From NCBI GenBank assembly GCA_963802415.1, contig CAWDIH010000001.1, positions 248,001 through 312,000 of the forward strand: 64,000 bases of DNA, read 5' to 3'. Position numbers and translations under genes: made by a program. Below, piece after piece: positions 1-10,100 of the stretch. The stretch comes from DATAES01 sp963802415. GTDB taxonomy: Bacteria > Actinomycetota > Acidimicrobiia > Acidimicrobiales > JACDCH01. Below the pieces are notes generated by a model, which saw only the letters and a list, made by a program, of their open reading frames with translations, did not search any database and had not been told where the DNA came from. Positions within the stretch are counted from its first letter, which is position 1. Each line of letters starts with the position of its first letter.

Positions 1-2
1 AC

Positions 3-881
3 GATGACTACAAGCTCGGAAGCTTGTGCCATCTCGACGAGCGAGTCCGGCAGAAGGCGATCGCGCACATGCACGAGTGCATCGAGATCATGGATGCGAC
101 CGGGAGCCGCGATCTCAAGATCTGGCTACCCGATGGCCTCAACTATCCCGGACAGGGCGACCTGCGCGACCGGCAGGAGCGGCTCGCGGACTCCTTGCAG
201 AACGTGTACGAGCGTCTTGGTGGACACCAGCGTCTCGTCCTCGAGTACAAGTTGTTCGAGCCCGCGTTCTATGCGACCGACGTGCCCGACTGGGGCACCG
301 CGTACGTTCACTGCGTTGCCCTGGGCGAGCGCGCCGTCGTGTGCCTTGACACCGGACACCACGCGCCGAGTACGAACATCGAGTTCATCGTCATGCAGCT
401 GCTGAGGCTCGGACGGCTGGGCGCGTTCGACTTCAACTCGCGGTTCTACGCGGACGACGATCTCGTGGTCGGCGCCGCCGATCCGTTCCAGCTCTTCCGC
501 ATCCTGTTCGAGGTCGTACGCGGTGGCGGCTACCCGGGGAACGCCGAGAACACGGTGAGCTTCATGCTCGACCAGTGCCACAACATCGAAGCCAAGATCC
601 CCGGCCAGATCCGCTCTGTGCTGAACGTGCAAGAGATGACGGCGCGGGCGTTACTGGTCGACCGCGACGCCCTGCGCGGCGCAGAGCGCACCGGTGACGT
701 GCTCGCCGCCAACGGAGTCCTGATGGACGCGTTCTACACCGACGTACGCGCTGACCTGGCTACCTGGCGCGCGTCGCGTGGTCTGCCGGCTGACCCCATG
801 GCCTCGTACGCGGCGAGCGGCTACCAGCAGCGCATCGTCGCCGACCGTGTCGGCGGCGAGCAGGCGGGATGGGGCGCGTGA
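3..881 (+). CDS. rhaI: L-rhamnose isomerase (5'-truncated by window edge)
   Basis: Converts L-rhamnose to L-rhamnulose, the first intracellular step of rhamnose catabolism. The frame is open from the first bases of the window, so the N-terminus lies outside. The visible part contains family-like blocks: DATGSRDLK, LEYKLFEPAFY, DTGHHAP, FDFNSRFYADDDL, MLDQCHNIEAKIPGQ and a C-terminal QAGWGA. These fit the RhaI type of isomerase (Pseudomonas stutzeri-like TIM barrel, metal dependent) rather than enterobacterial RhaA. The clustered His and Asp residues (GHH, DQCHN) would bind the metal and sugar. The 3' end overlaps the next gene by 13 bases, which indicates translational coupling in a rhamnose operon. 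Confidence 0.92.
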   Translation, partial: DDYKLGSLCHLDERVRQKAIAHMHECIEIMDATGSRDLKIWLPDGLNYPGQGDLRDRQERLADSLQNVYERLGGHQRLVLEYKLFEPAFYATDVPDWGTAYVHCVALGERAVVCLDTGHHAPSTNIEFIVMQLLRLGRLGAFDFNSRFYADDDLVVGAADPFQLFRILFEVVRGGGYPGNAENTVSFMLDQCHNIEAKIPGQIRSVLNVQEMTARALLVDRDALRGAERTGDVLAANGVLMDAFYTDVRADLATWRASRGLPADPMASYAASGYQQRIVADRVGGEQAGWGA

Positions 882-2872
882 CGGTCGTCGACGACCTCCT
901 CGTGCGATCGCATCGGCTCGGTGCAGACCGCCGAACCACCAACTACGCGGGCGGTAACACCTCGGCCAAGGCCACCGACGTCGACCCCGTCACCGGCGAG
1001 GACGTCGAACTGCTCTGGGTCAAGGGCTCCGGCGGCGATCTCGGCACGCTCACCGAGGCTGGCCTCGCCGTTCTTCGCCTCGATCGACTTCGATCGCTCG
1101 TCGACGTGTATCCGGGCGAGGCGCGAGAGGACGAGATGGTGGCAGCGTTCGACTTCTGCCGCCACGGGCTCGGCGGCGCGGCACCGTCGATCGACACCGC
1201 GATGCACGCCCTCGTGACCGCGACGCACGTCGACCATCTGCACCCCGACAGCGGCATCGCCATCGCCACCGCGGTCGACGGCGAGCACCTCACCAAGGAC
1301 ATCTACGGCGACAAGGTCGTGTGGGTGCCGTGGCGGCGGCCCGGTTTCCAGCTCGGGCTCGACATCGCCGCGGTGCAGCGCGCCGACGCAGAGATCGTCG
1401 GGGTGATCCTGGGCGGGCACGGCATCACCGCCTGGGGTGCGACGAGCGACGAGGCGGAGCAGAACAGTCGCTGGATCATCGACACCGCGCAGGCATATCT
1501 CGATGAGCACGGCGAACCGGAGCCGTTCGGTCCGATCGTCGACGAGCGCCGTCCGCTCCCTCCCGAGGAGCGGCGCAGGGTGGCAGCTCGGCTTGCGCCA
1601 AGGTTGCGCGCCATCGCCTCACACGACGCCCGCATGGTCGGCCACTTCGACCACAGCGACGTGGTGCTCGACTTCCTCGCTCGCGAGAAGCTCGATGAGC
1701 TCGTGCCCCTCGGCACTTCGTGTCCCGACCACTTCCTGCGCACGAAGATCAAGCCACTGGTCGTCGACGCGACCGCGATCGATGACGAACTGGCGGAGGT
1801 ACACCAGCGGTACCGCGACGACTACCGCGCCTACTACGAACGGAACGCTTCAAGGGACTCGCCACCGATGCGGGGCGCGGATCCCGCGATCATCCTCGCG
1901 CCGGGCGTCGGCATGTTCTCCTACGGGCGCGACAAGCAGACCGCACGCGTCGCAGGCGAGTTCTACGTCAACGCGATCAACGTGATGCGCGGTGCCGAGT
2001 CGGTGTCGACGTACACGCCGATCGACGAGTGCGAGAAGTTCCGCATCGAGTACTGGGCGCTCGAGGAGGCGAAGCTGCAGCGGCTGCCGAAGCCGAAGCG
2101 TCACGCAGGACGCATCGCGCTCGTGACCGGCGGCGGCAGCGGCATCGGAAAGGCGATCACGGAGCGGCTCGTCGACGACGGCGCGTGCGTCGTGGTTGCC
2201 GACCTCGACATCGAGCACGTGGATGAAAGACCCGATCAGCTCGTGAGCGTGCGGACCGACGTGACCGACGCCGCATCCGTACACGACGCGATCGTCACGG
2301 CGCTCATCGCCTTCGGCGGCATCGACCTCGTCGTCAACAATGCGGGCCTGTCGGTCTCAAAACCGTTGCTCGAGACGACCGAGCGCGACTGGGATCTCCA
2401 GCACGACGTGATGGCCAAAGGAAGCTTCCTCGTCGCTCGAGCGGCGGCCAGAGCCATGATCGACCAGCGACTCGGCGGCGACATCGTCTACATCGCATCG
2501 AAGAACGCCGTGTACGCCGGACCGAACAATGTCGCGTACGGTGCGACCAAAGCCGACCAGGCGCACCAGGTCCGGCTCCTGGCGGCAGAGCTCGGCGAGC
2601 ACGGCATCCGCGTCAATGGTGTCAACCCCGACGGCGTCGTCCGCGGGAGTGGCATCTTCGCCGCCGGATGGGGCGCGCAACGCGCTGCGGTCTACGGCGT
2701 GCCCGAAGACCAACTCGGCGCGTTCTACGCGCAGCGCACGCTCCTCAAGCGCGAGGTGCTTCCCGAGCACGTCGCCAATGCGGTCGCTGCACTGTGCTCG
2801 GACGAGTTCAGCCACACCACCGGGCTGCTGCTCCCCGTCGATGCCGGCATTGCCGCTGCCTTCCTGCGGTAG
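869..2872 (+). CDS. rhaEW: Bifunctional rhamnulose-1-phosphate aldolase / L-lactaldehyde dehydrogenase
   Basis: A 667-residue fusion. The first ~400 residues are a class II aldolase domain that should split L-rhamnulose-1-phosphate into DHAP and L-lactaldehyde. From about residue 412 there is a short-chain dehydrogenase with the Rossmann motif TGGGSGIG, NNAG near residue 490 and the catalytic YGATK near residue 556, expected to oxidise lactaldehyde to lactate. The domain order and length match the known aldolase/alcohol-dehydrogenase fusion family. ATG 869 lies inside the end of rhaI in another frame. The fusion would channel the reactive aldehyde, and no separate aldA-type gene is visible. 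Confidence 0.93.
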   Translation: MGRVTVVDDLLVRSHRLGADRRTTNYAGGNTSAKATDVDPVTGEDVELLWVKGSGGDLGTLTEAGLAVLRLDRLRSLVDVYPGEAREDEMVAAFDFCRHGLGGAAPSIDTAMHALVTATHVDHLHPDSGIAIATAVDGEHLTKDIYGDKVVWVPWRRPGFQLGLDIAAVQRADAEIVGVILGGHGITAWGATSDEAEQNSRWIIDTAQAYLDEHGEPEPFGPIVDERRPLPPEERRRVAARLAPRLRAIASHDARMVGHFDHSDVVLDFLAREKLDELVPLGTSCPDHFLRTKIKPLVVDATAIDDELAEVHQRYRDDYRAYYERNASRDSPPMRGADPAIILAPGVGMFSYGRDKQTARVAGEFYVNAINVMRGAESVSTYTPIDECEKFRIEYWALEEAKLQRLPKPKRHAGRIALVTGGGSGIGKAITERLVDDGACVVVADLDIEHVDERPDQLVSVRTDVTDAASVHDAIVTALIAFGGIDLVVNNAGLSVSKPLLETTERDWDLQHDVMAKGSFLVARAAARAMIDQRLGGDIVYIASKNAVYAGPNNVAYGATKADQAHQVRLLAAELGEHGIRVNGVNPDGVVRGSGIFAAGWGAQRAAVYGVPEDQLGAFYAQRTLLKREVLPEHVANAVAALCSDEFSHTTGLLLPVDAGIAAAFLR

Positions 2873-2879
2873 GAACCTG

Positions 2880-4226
2880 GTGCCAGTCTTCGCTGCTGTT
2901 GACGTAGGCGCGTCGGGAGGCCGCGTCATGCGTGGCACCGTCGACGGCGACGGCATCTCACTCGAAGGTGTCCATCGCTTTGCCAACGGTGTCGCCGACG
3001 TCGACGGCCACCTTCGCTGGGACTTCACCAGATTGCATCGTGAAGTTCTCGTCGGGCTCGAGCGCACCCCCGAGGCAGCGTCGGTCGGCGTCGACACCTG
3101 GGGTGTCGACTATGGACTTCTCGACACCAACGGCGAACTGCTCGGTGAGCCCATCGCCTATCGCGATGAGCGCACGTCGAAGGAGATCGACGAGGTGCAC
3201 GGTCTCGTTGGGCCCGAGGCGCTCTACGCGATGACCGGCATCCAGTTCTTGCCGTTCAACACCATCTATCAGCTCGCCGCTGAGCAGCGCGGCCCCCGCT
3301 GGGGGCGTGCGCGGCACGCGGTACTGCTGCCCGATCTGCTCGCGTACTGGCTCACCGGTGAGTTGCGTACCGAGCTCACGAATGCGTCGACCACGGGATT
3401 GCTCGACGCGCGAACGCGCGAGTGGTCGCCCGCGCTGTTCGAGCACCTTGACATCCCGCGTGACCTGTTCCCCGCGCTCCAGCCGCCCGGTGAGGTCCGC
3501 GGCACGACGGCGAGCGGGATGCGGGTGGTCACCGTCGGCTCGCACGACACCGCGTCCGCGGTCGCGGGCGTGCCGGCGACGACCGACCGCTTCGCCTACA
3601 TCGCCAGCGGTACATGGTCGCTGGTCGGCGTCGAGCTGGGTTCGCCGGTTCTCACAGAGGCAGCGCGGCACGCGAACTTCACCAACGAGCTCGGCGTCGA
3701 CGGCCGGACGCGATTCCTGCGCAACGTCGGCGGACTGTGGCTGCTGCAGGAGTGCCTGCGCGCATGGCAACGAGACGACATCTCCGCGCTGCTCGACGCG
3801 GCGGGCGAGCTGCCTGCCGGGGGACCGCGCATCGACGTCGATGATCCCGGTTTCATTGCGCCGGGACAGATGCCGGAGCGCATCGCCGACGCGGCCGGCA
3901 CGTCGATGACGCCTGTCCAGACGACACGCTGCATCGTCGACTCGCTCGCCGACGCCTATGCCCGTACGGTGCAGCAGGCAGTGGACCTGTCCGGTCGCGA
4001 TGTCGACGTCATTCACATCGTGGGGGGCGGATCGCAGAACGTGTTGCTGTGCCAGCTCACCGCGGACGCCGCCGAGCTACCGGTGCTCGCCGGTCCCGTC
4101 GAGGCGACCGCGCTGGGCAACGTGCTGGTCCAGGCGCGCACCCACGGCGTCATGTCCAGCTCGCTCGAGGCGATCCGAGCTCGGCTCGCCGCTTCGACCC
4201 GACCGCGGAGGTACCAACCGTCATGA
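2880..4226 (+). CDS. rhaB: Rhamnulokinase (FGGY family)
   Basis: Phosphorylates L-rhamnulose at C1 to feed the aldolase. I chose GTG 2880 because the protein then begins VPVFAAVDVGASGGR, the expected N-terminal phosphate-binding strand, and an AGGA sequence overlaps the stop of the preceding gene. A more upstream in-frame ATG would lie inside rhaEW. The 448 residues include DTWGVDYGLLD, ASGTWSLVGVE and the C-terminal ATP-site motif GGGSQN, as expected for FGGY carbohydrate kinases. The gene sits 7 bases after rhaEW and overlaps the rhamnosidase start, so the operon is tightly coupled. Confidence 0.92.
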   Translation: MPVFAAVDVGASGGRVMRGTVDGDGISLEGVHRFANGVADVDGHLRWDFTRLHREVLVGLERTPEAASVGVDTWGVDYGLLDTNGELLGEPIAYRDERTSKEIDEVHGLVGPEALYAMTGIQFLPFNTIYQLAAEQRGPRWGRARHAVLLPDLLAYWLTGELRTELTNASTTGLLDARTREWSPALFEHLDIPRDLFPALQPPGEVRGTTASGMRVVTVGSHDTASAVAGVPATTDRFAYIASGTWSLVGVELGSPVLTEAARHANFTNELGVDGRTRFLRNVGGLWLLQECLRAWQRDDISALLDAAGELPAGGPRIDVDDPGFIAPGQMPERIADAAGTSMTPVQTTRCIVDSLADAYARTVQQAVDLSGRDVDVIHIVGGGSQNVLLCQLTADAAELPVLAGPVEATALGNVLVQARTHGVMSSSLEAIRARLAASTRPRRYQPS

Positions 4227-6562
4227 ATCCGTCCGAGCACGAGTGGCAGGCGAGGTGGATCGAACCGATGGAACCCGAGGACGGCCCTGACGCGCAGCGT
4301 CCCGCCTATCACCTCGCCGGCGAGTTCTCGATCGAAGGTGAGGTGGTGTCCGCGTCCTTGCTCGCGACGGCGCACGGCGTCTACGAGGCGTTCCTCAACG
4401 GCAGCCGCGTCGGCGATGACGAGTTGACTCCGGGCTTCACGGCGTACCGCAAGCGGATCCAAGTGCAGACGTACGACGTCGCCGACCTCGTCGTCCGAGG
4501 GGCCAACGCACTCGGCGCGCTCCTCAGCGATGGATGGTGGCGCGGCCAACACGGCATCGTCAGAGCCGTCGACACGTACGGGCAGACGACGGCGTTCCTC
4601 GCGGAGCTTCGCGTGACACTCCGATCGGGCGAGACGCTGGTCTTCGGCACCGACGGTTCGTGGCGATCGACGCCGAGCCACGTGCTGGCTGCCGACCTCA
4701 TCGCGGGCGAAGTCCACGATCTGCGCCGGCAGGTCCATGGTTGGTCTGCGGCGGGCACTGACCGCTCGGCATGGGACATCGTCCGCGTGGCAGATCACAG
4801 CTACGAAGAACTGTGCACGCCGATCGGGCCACCGGTCCGGCGCGTGGACGTGTTGCCAGCGGTGACGGTCACGGAGATCGCGCCAGGACGGCACATCGCC
4901 GACTTCGGTCAGAACAGCAACGGCTGGGTGCGCCTCACCGACCTCGGCCCCGAGGGCACCACGGTCACGCTGACGTACGGCGAAGCGCTCGACCCACTCA
5001 GCGGTGACGTCACGCAGGAGAACGTGAAGCACGCCGGTTTCGCTGAACCCCGAACGGTTGCCCTGCCGTTCCAAACCGACGTCGTCACGTCGGCGGGCAA
5101 TGGATCGGTGTTCGAGCCGCGGCACAGCACGAAAGGCTTCCGATACGTACGCATCGAAGGACAGCCCGGGTCGCTCGATCCGGCGTCGATCGCCAGCGTC
5201 GTCGTGCACAGCGATCTCCGCCGCATCGGCGACTTCGCCTGCTCGGACGGACGCATCAACCGGTTGCATCGAGTCGCGGTGTGGAGCTTCCGGGGGAACG
5301 CCTGCGACATCCCGACGGACTGCCCGACCCGTGAACGATCCGGTTGGGTCGGCGACTGGCAGCTGTACATCGACACGGCCGCGTACCTCTACGACGTCTT
5401 CGACTGGTCCGCGAAGTGGTTGCGGGATCTCGCCGCCGATCAACTCCCGAGCGGCGCGGTGACGAACATCGTCCCCGACCCGAGTCCTGATGCTCCGGTC
5501 TGGAGGAACGGCCACGGCTCGTCCGGCTGGGGTGATGCTGCCGTGCACGTCCCGCTGCAGCTGTATCGCGCCACGGGTCGCACCGACGTACTCGCGGACC
5601 AGTTCGACTCGATGAAGCGTTGGGTCGATTTCGCTGCCGAGCGCGCACTGCTCGGCCGTCACCCATCACGCGTCGAACGCAACCCTGACCCACTTCCGCA
5701 CGAGCAGTACGTGTGGGACAGCGGCTGGCACTTCGGCGAATGGCTCGAGCCCGGCACCAACATGGACGGCATCTTCCGTGAGCTCCTCGTGGAGGACCAC
5801 GGCCCTGTAGCCACCGCCTACTTGTACCGATCGGCGCGCGAGCTCTCCGCCACCGCCGAGGTGCTTGGCGAAGCCGGCGCATCGGAGCAGTACGACGAGC
5901 TCGCTGCCCACGTGCTCGACGCGTGGCGCACGGAGTTCATCGACGAGAAGGGTCACGTCCAGCCGGCCACGCAAGCGAACCTCGTGCGTGCGCTTGCGTT
6001 CGGCCTCGTCCCGGACGATCTTCGTCCTCAGACCGCCGACGACCTCGTGACGTTGATCCGCGCCGCGGGCACCCACCTCGCGACAGGTTTCCTGGCCACG
6101 CCCTTCCTGTTGCCGGTGCTGGCGGACGCAGGCCATCTCGATGTCGCGTACGCGCTGCTCTTCCAAGACACCGAACCGTCATGGCTGCGAATGTCCGAGA
6201 GTGGAACGACGACGATCTGGGAGGACTGGGATGGCGTCAAGCCTGACGGCACCGTGTCGCACTCGCTGAACCACTACAGCAAAGGCGCGGTCATCTCGTT
6301 TCTACACCGTTACGTAGCCGGGTTGCGGTTGGTCGAGCCGGGCTATCGCCATTTCCGCGTCGTACCGCAACCGGGCGGAGGCGTCACGTGGGCAGAGACC
6401 CACCACCACAGTCCCCACGGCCGAATCGACGTGCGATGGGAGCAGCACGACGACCGACTCGACGTTGTTGTGACGGTGCCTGCGGGCACCACGGCGGAGG
6501 TTGTGTTGCCCGACGGCGACACTCGGACCCTGACCGCCGGCCGCCACACCCTCTTCGGGTAG
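4223..6562 (+). CDS. Alpha-L-rhamnosidase (GH78)
   Basis: A 779-residue glycoside hydrolase that releases L-rhamnose from plant or bacterial rhamnosides. It starts at ATG 4223 in an ATGA overlap with rhaB. The order is an N-terminal beta-sandwich carbohydrate-binding region, a middle rhamnosidase N domain, the (alpha/alpha)6 catalytic barrel and a C-terminal beta domain. The catalytic-site segment DCPTRERSGWVGD lies near residue 365 and holds the likely general acid Glu. IWEDW near residue 665 holds the likely general base. No signal peptide is seen, so it probably acts in the cytoplasm on imported oligosaccharides. It supplies substrate for the three upstream genes. Confidence 0.9.
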   Translation: MNPSEHEWQARWIEPMEPEDGPDAQRPAYHLAGEFSIEGEVVSASLLATAHGVYEAFLNGSRVGDDELTPGFTAYRKRIQVQTYDVADLVVRGANALGALLSDGWWRGQHGIVRAVDTYGQTTAFLAELRVTLRSGETLVFGTDGSWRSTPSHVLAADLIAGEVHDLRRQVHGWSAAGTDRSAWDIVRVADHSYEELCTPIGPPVRRVDVLPAVTVTEIAPGRHIADFGQNSNGWVRLTDLGPEGTTVTLTYGEALDPLSGDVTQENVKHAGFAEPRTVALPFQTDVVTSAGNGSVFEPRHSTKGFRYVRIEGQPGSLDPASIASVVVHSDLRRIGDFACSDGRINRLHRVAVWSFRGNACDIPTDCPTRERSGWVGDWQLYIDTAAYLYDVFDWSAKWLRDLAADQLPSGAVTNIVPDPSPDAPVWRNGHGSSGWGDAAVHVPLQLYRATGRTDVLADQFDSMKRWVDFAAERALLGRHPSRVERNPDPLPHEQYVWDSGWHFGEWLEPGTNMDGIFRELLVEDHGPVATAYLYRSARELSATAEVLGEAGASEQYDELAAHVLDAWRTEFIDEKGHVQPATQANLVRALAFGLVPDDLRPQTADDLVTLIRAAGTHLATGFLATPFLLPVLADAGHLDVAYALLFQDTEPSWLRMSESGTTTIWEDWDGVKPDGTVSHSLNHYSKGAVISFLHRYVAGLRLVEPGYRHFRVVPQPGGGVTWAETHHHSPHGRIDVRWEQHDDRLDVVVTVPAGTTAEVVLPDGDTRTLTAGRHTLFG

Positions 6563-6604
6563 ACGTCCTCGTCGCCGCGGCGCCAATCCGCCCGCCGCGC
6601 ACAT

Positions 6605-6706
6605 TGTCGGCTCAGCCACCGAAACAGGTGGCTGAGCCGACACAGAACGTCGGCCGATGAACTCTGTGTCTGCTGAGCCACGGGTCCGGTGGCTGAGTCG
6701 ACACAG
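6605..6706. repeat. Composite palindromic intergenic repeat, copy 1 (two hairpins)
   Basis: The first hairpin (6605-6642) has perfect 16-bp arms, TGTCGGCTCAGCCACC and its complement, around a 6-base loop. After 21 bases comes a second, imperfect hairpin (6664-6706) with arms beginning CTGTGTC and ending GACACAG. The same two-hairpin arrangement, reversed, occurs at 27776-27877. Lying just after the rhamnosidase stop it could act as a terminator. Its dispersed nature suggests a REP-like element. Confidence 0.85.
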
Positions 6707-6840
6707 ACGCATCACGGGCGGAGCTGGCGCCCTTGCCGAGCCGGGCGCCGTCCGGCGACACAGCGACGTAGCCGACGACAGCAAGATCGTGTCGTCGTCG
6801 CATGCGAGCTACACGATTCTGGAACACTCGACACGGACAC

Positions 6841-7116
6841 ATGCCACGGAGGTACCAACGATCACGTCGCAAAGGAGCACGGCTCCCCGCGGGCGCTGTC
6901 GTTGTGACGCGGCCGACCAAGTGGGGAAACCCGCATCCGTTGGAGCTCGGTCGCGCCGAGGCGATTCGCCGCTACCGAGAGGATCTGCTCGCGGGGCGAT
7001 TGAACGTGACGGTCGCGGATGTCAAGCGCGAGCTTCGCGGGCGCGATCTCGCCTGTTACTGCCCACTCGACGAGCCGTGCCATGCCGACGTGCTGCTCGC
7101 CGTCGCCAACGACTGA
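6841..7116 (+). CDS. DUF4326 domain protein
   Basis: A small cytoplasmic protein of 91 residues. It contains the DUF4326 pattern: VVTRPTKWGNPHPLE, a central YREDLL helix, LRGRDLACYCPLDEPCHAD and a hydrophobic C-terminus. The Cys/His cluster CYC-CH is typical of the family. DUF4326 proteins are common in phages and actinobacteria and their function is not established. The start at ATG 6841 gives a short basic extension before the domain; the true start could be slightly later. It lies alone between the rhamnose operon and the convergent giant adhesin-like gene, with only 17 bases between their stops. Confidence 0.75.
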   Translation: MPRRYQRSRRKGARLPAGAVVVTRPTKWGNPHPLELGRAEAIRRYREDLLAGRLNVTVADVKRELRGRDLACYCPLDEPCHADVLLAVAND

Positions 7117-7133
7117 GAACGCGACGTCGAAGT

Positions 7134-10100
7134 TCAAGCCGGCGAGCGCGCCCGCCGCCGCGTCACCACCACGAGGCCGAAGCCGCTCAGAAGGAGCAGA
7201 GCGCCCAGTAGGGCCGACAGGTCGTCGGGACCGGTGCGCGCCAAGGGCGAGTGCGCAACGGGCGGGGGCACGACCGTGCCGCCAGCGGCCGTCACCGAGC
7301 TGAGGACGCAGGCCTGGTTGTCACTCGGATCAGCCGCGGTGGTCGACGCGAGCACGGCGACCGTCTGCGTGGCAGGTGTCGTGGGTGCAGCGCACTCGGG
7401 TGGGGGCGGGCACGTGCCGTTCGGGCAGAGCGGGTCCTCGCGGGAGTCGGCCGTGACCACGTTCTCTACGGGGCCAACCGTGCCTGCAGCGACGCGCGCC
7501 GGAACGACGATGGTCACCGTGTCGCCGACGGCGAGCAACGTCGTGATCGTGCACGTCATCGAGCTGCCGGACGGGGGTGCGCAACTCCCTGCTGAGACAG
7601 GCATCGACGGCGTGCCCGCGAACTCCAATCCCGAGCCGATCGTGTCGGTCACGGTGACGGGAGACGACGTCGCGAGCGGTCCCTCGTTGGTCACGGTGAT
7701 CGTGTAGTTGAACGGATCACCGCCCGCGACCGGAGTCGCGCCGTTGGCTGTCTTGTGCACGACGAGGTTCGCGAACACCCACGTCTTCGTCGCAGTCAAC
7801 GGCACCACCTGACCTTGCGCTTGGCCGGGCGCGCCGGCCGTGGTGAGATCCACCAACCGCCCTGCGCTGTCGGTCAAGCTCGCCACCGTCAGCGTGCCCG
7901 ACCCTGCTGTCGATGACGTCACGGTGACAGTGCACATCCCGGCCGAGTCCGTGGTGCACGCACTCGCAGGGGTGCTCGACTCTGTGCCGGACCACGTGAA
8001 CGCGATCGACGCGTTCGTCGCAGGTGTCGACGTCTCCCCATCCGTCATCGTCGCCGTGATCGCGAAATCGTGCGGCGTGCCCGCCAGGTTGGTCGCAGAC
8101 GGCGAGACCGTCACCGTGTAGGCAAGCCACGTCTTCGAGGCGATCGCTGGGACGCTCAACGGGATGTCGCTGAACGGGACACCATCGATGACCGTCGTGC
8201 TGATCGCAGTGACATCCAAGGTCAGAGTTCCCGGCCCGTTGTCGTGGACGATGAACTGGCACGTGCCGCCGTTCGTCCCTGCGGTGAGACATTGCGACGC
8301 CGGATCCAAGAAGCCCGACCCCGAAGGTGTCGCTGTCAACGTCGTCCCGTCCGGCACGGCCGTCCACTCCGCGTCGGCGTCGGCCATATCGGTCTGTTGT
8401 ACCGTCGCCGTGAACGTGTGCGCCACACCGGTCAGGTTCGTGGCGTTCGCGCTCAACAACACCCGGTAACGCAACCACGTCTTGGACGCCGTCAGCGGCA
8501 TCGTCTGACCGGGCGCCTGACCGGGCGCGCCCGCAACCGTGAGGTCGACCACCCGCCCGCCGCTGTCGGTCAAGGTCGTCACCGTCAACGTCCCCGACCC
8601 CGCCGACGGCGACGTCACGCTCACCGTGCACGTCCCCGCCGCGGTCGTCGTGCACGGGCTCGGCGTGACCAGCGAACCGGCGCCCGACCACGTGAAGGCG
8701 ATCGACGCGTTGGCCGCCGGGGCCGGCGTGGTGCCGTCGGTCACCGTGGCCGTGATAGCGAAGTCATGCTGCGTACCCACCGGATTGGTGGCCGTAGGTG
8801 AGATGGTCACCGTATAGGCGAGCCACGTCTTCGTCGCGGTCACGGGAACGACCTGGCCGGAAGCCTGGCCGGGAGTTCCCTGAGTCGTGAGGTCGACCGT
8901 GAATTCCTGGCCATTGACCGTGAACGTCACCGAGGTGGCCGAGAACGTGCCGGCGCTCGCTCCGCCGTTGTTGAACGTCACCACGCACGTGCCTGCCGTC
9001 GTTCCCGTCGCGCATGTGTCGTTGCTCACGGTGTCCGATCCGCTGAACGTCCAAGCGACTGTCGCACCGTCGGCCGGCAGGGGCGCCGACGTGCCGTCGG
9101 CACCGGCCACGTCGACATGGACCGTGAAGGTGTGTGGATCACCCGACAGGTTCGTCGCGCTCGACGGCGTCACCGACACCAGGGCCGCGACCCACGTCTT
9201 CGACGCGCTCGCCGGCGCGCTCAACGGGATGTTGGTGAACGGCACGCCGTCGACGGTCGTCGCCCCGATGGCGGTGACGTTCAACGTCAACGTTCCCGCG
9301 CCGGTGTCGTGCACGATGAACTGGCACGTCCCGTCGCTCGTCCCGACGACAGTGAGACACGTCGACGCCGGATCGAGTGTCCCCGACCCCGAAGGCGTCG
9401 CCGTCAACCTCGTTCCGTCGGGCACCGCCGTCCAGTCCGTGCCGGCCGGGCTCGCCACACCGGTCTGCTGCACCGTAGCTGTGAACGTGTGCGGGACACC
9501 CGTCAGGTTCGTCGCGTTCGGACTCAGCAGCACTCGGAACTGCAGCCACGTCTTCGACGACGTCAGCGGTACGACTTGGCCCGACGCCTGGCCGGGCGCG
9601 CCGACCACCGTCAAACCGACCGTACGCCCGGCGCTGTCCGTCAGGCTCGTCACCGTCAACGTGCCCGTCCCCGCAGAGGGCGACGTCACACTTACCGTGC
9701 ACGTGCCCGGCGCGTCGGTGGTGCACGGACTCGGCGTGACCAACGCCCCGGCACCCAACCACCCGAACGCGATCGACGCGCCAGCCGCCGGTGTCGTCGA
9801 CGCTCCATCATTGACCGTCGCCGTGATCACGAAGTCGTGCTGCGTACCCACCGGGTTGTTGGCCGACGGCGAGACCGTCACCAGGTAAGCAATCCACGTC
9901 TTCGAGGCTGTCGCGGGCGCGCTTAACGGGATGTTGTTGACCGGCAGACCGTCCACCGTCGTGTTCGCGATCGCCGTCACCGTCAGTTCGAGCGTGCCCG
10001 CTCCGGTGTCGTGCACGATCAACTGACAGGTTCCCCCGCTGGTCCCCGCGGTCAGACACGACGACGCCGGATCGAGCGTCCCCGAACCCGAGGGCGTCAC

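Noticed and set aside
2958..4016. Reverse-strand frame opposite rhamnulokinase
   Set aside because: Antisense shadow; the forward strand encodes a complete FGGY kinase.
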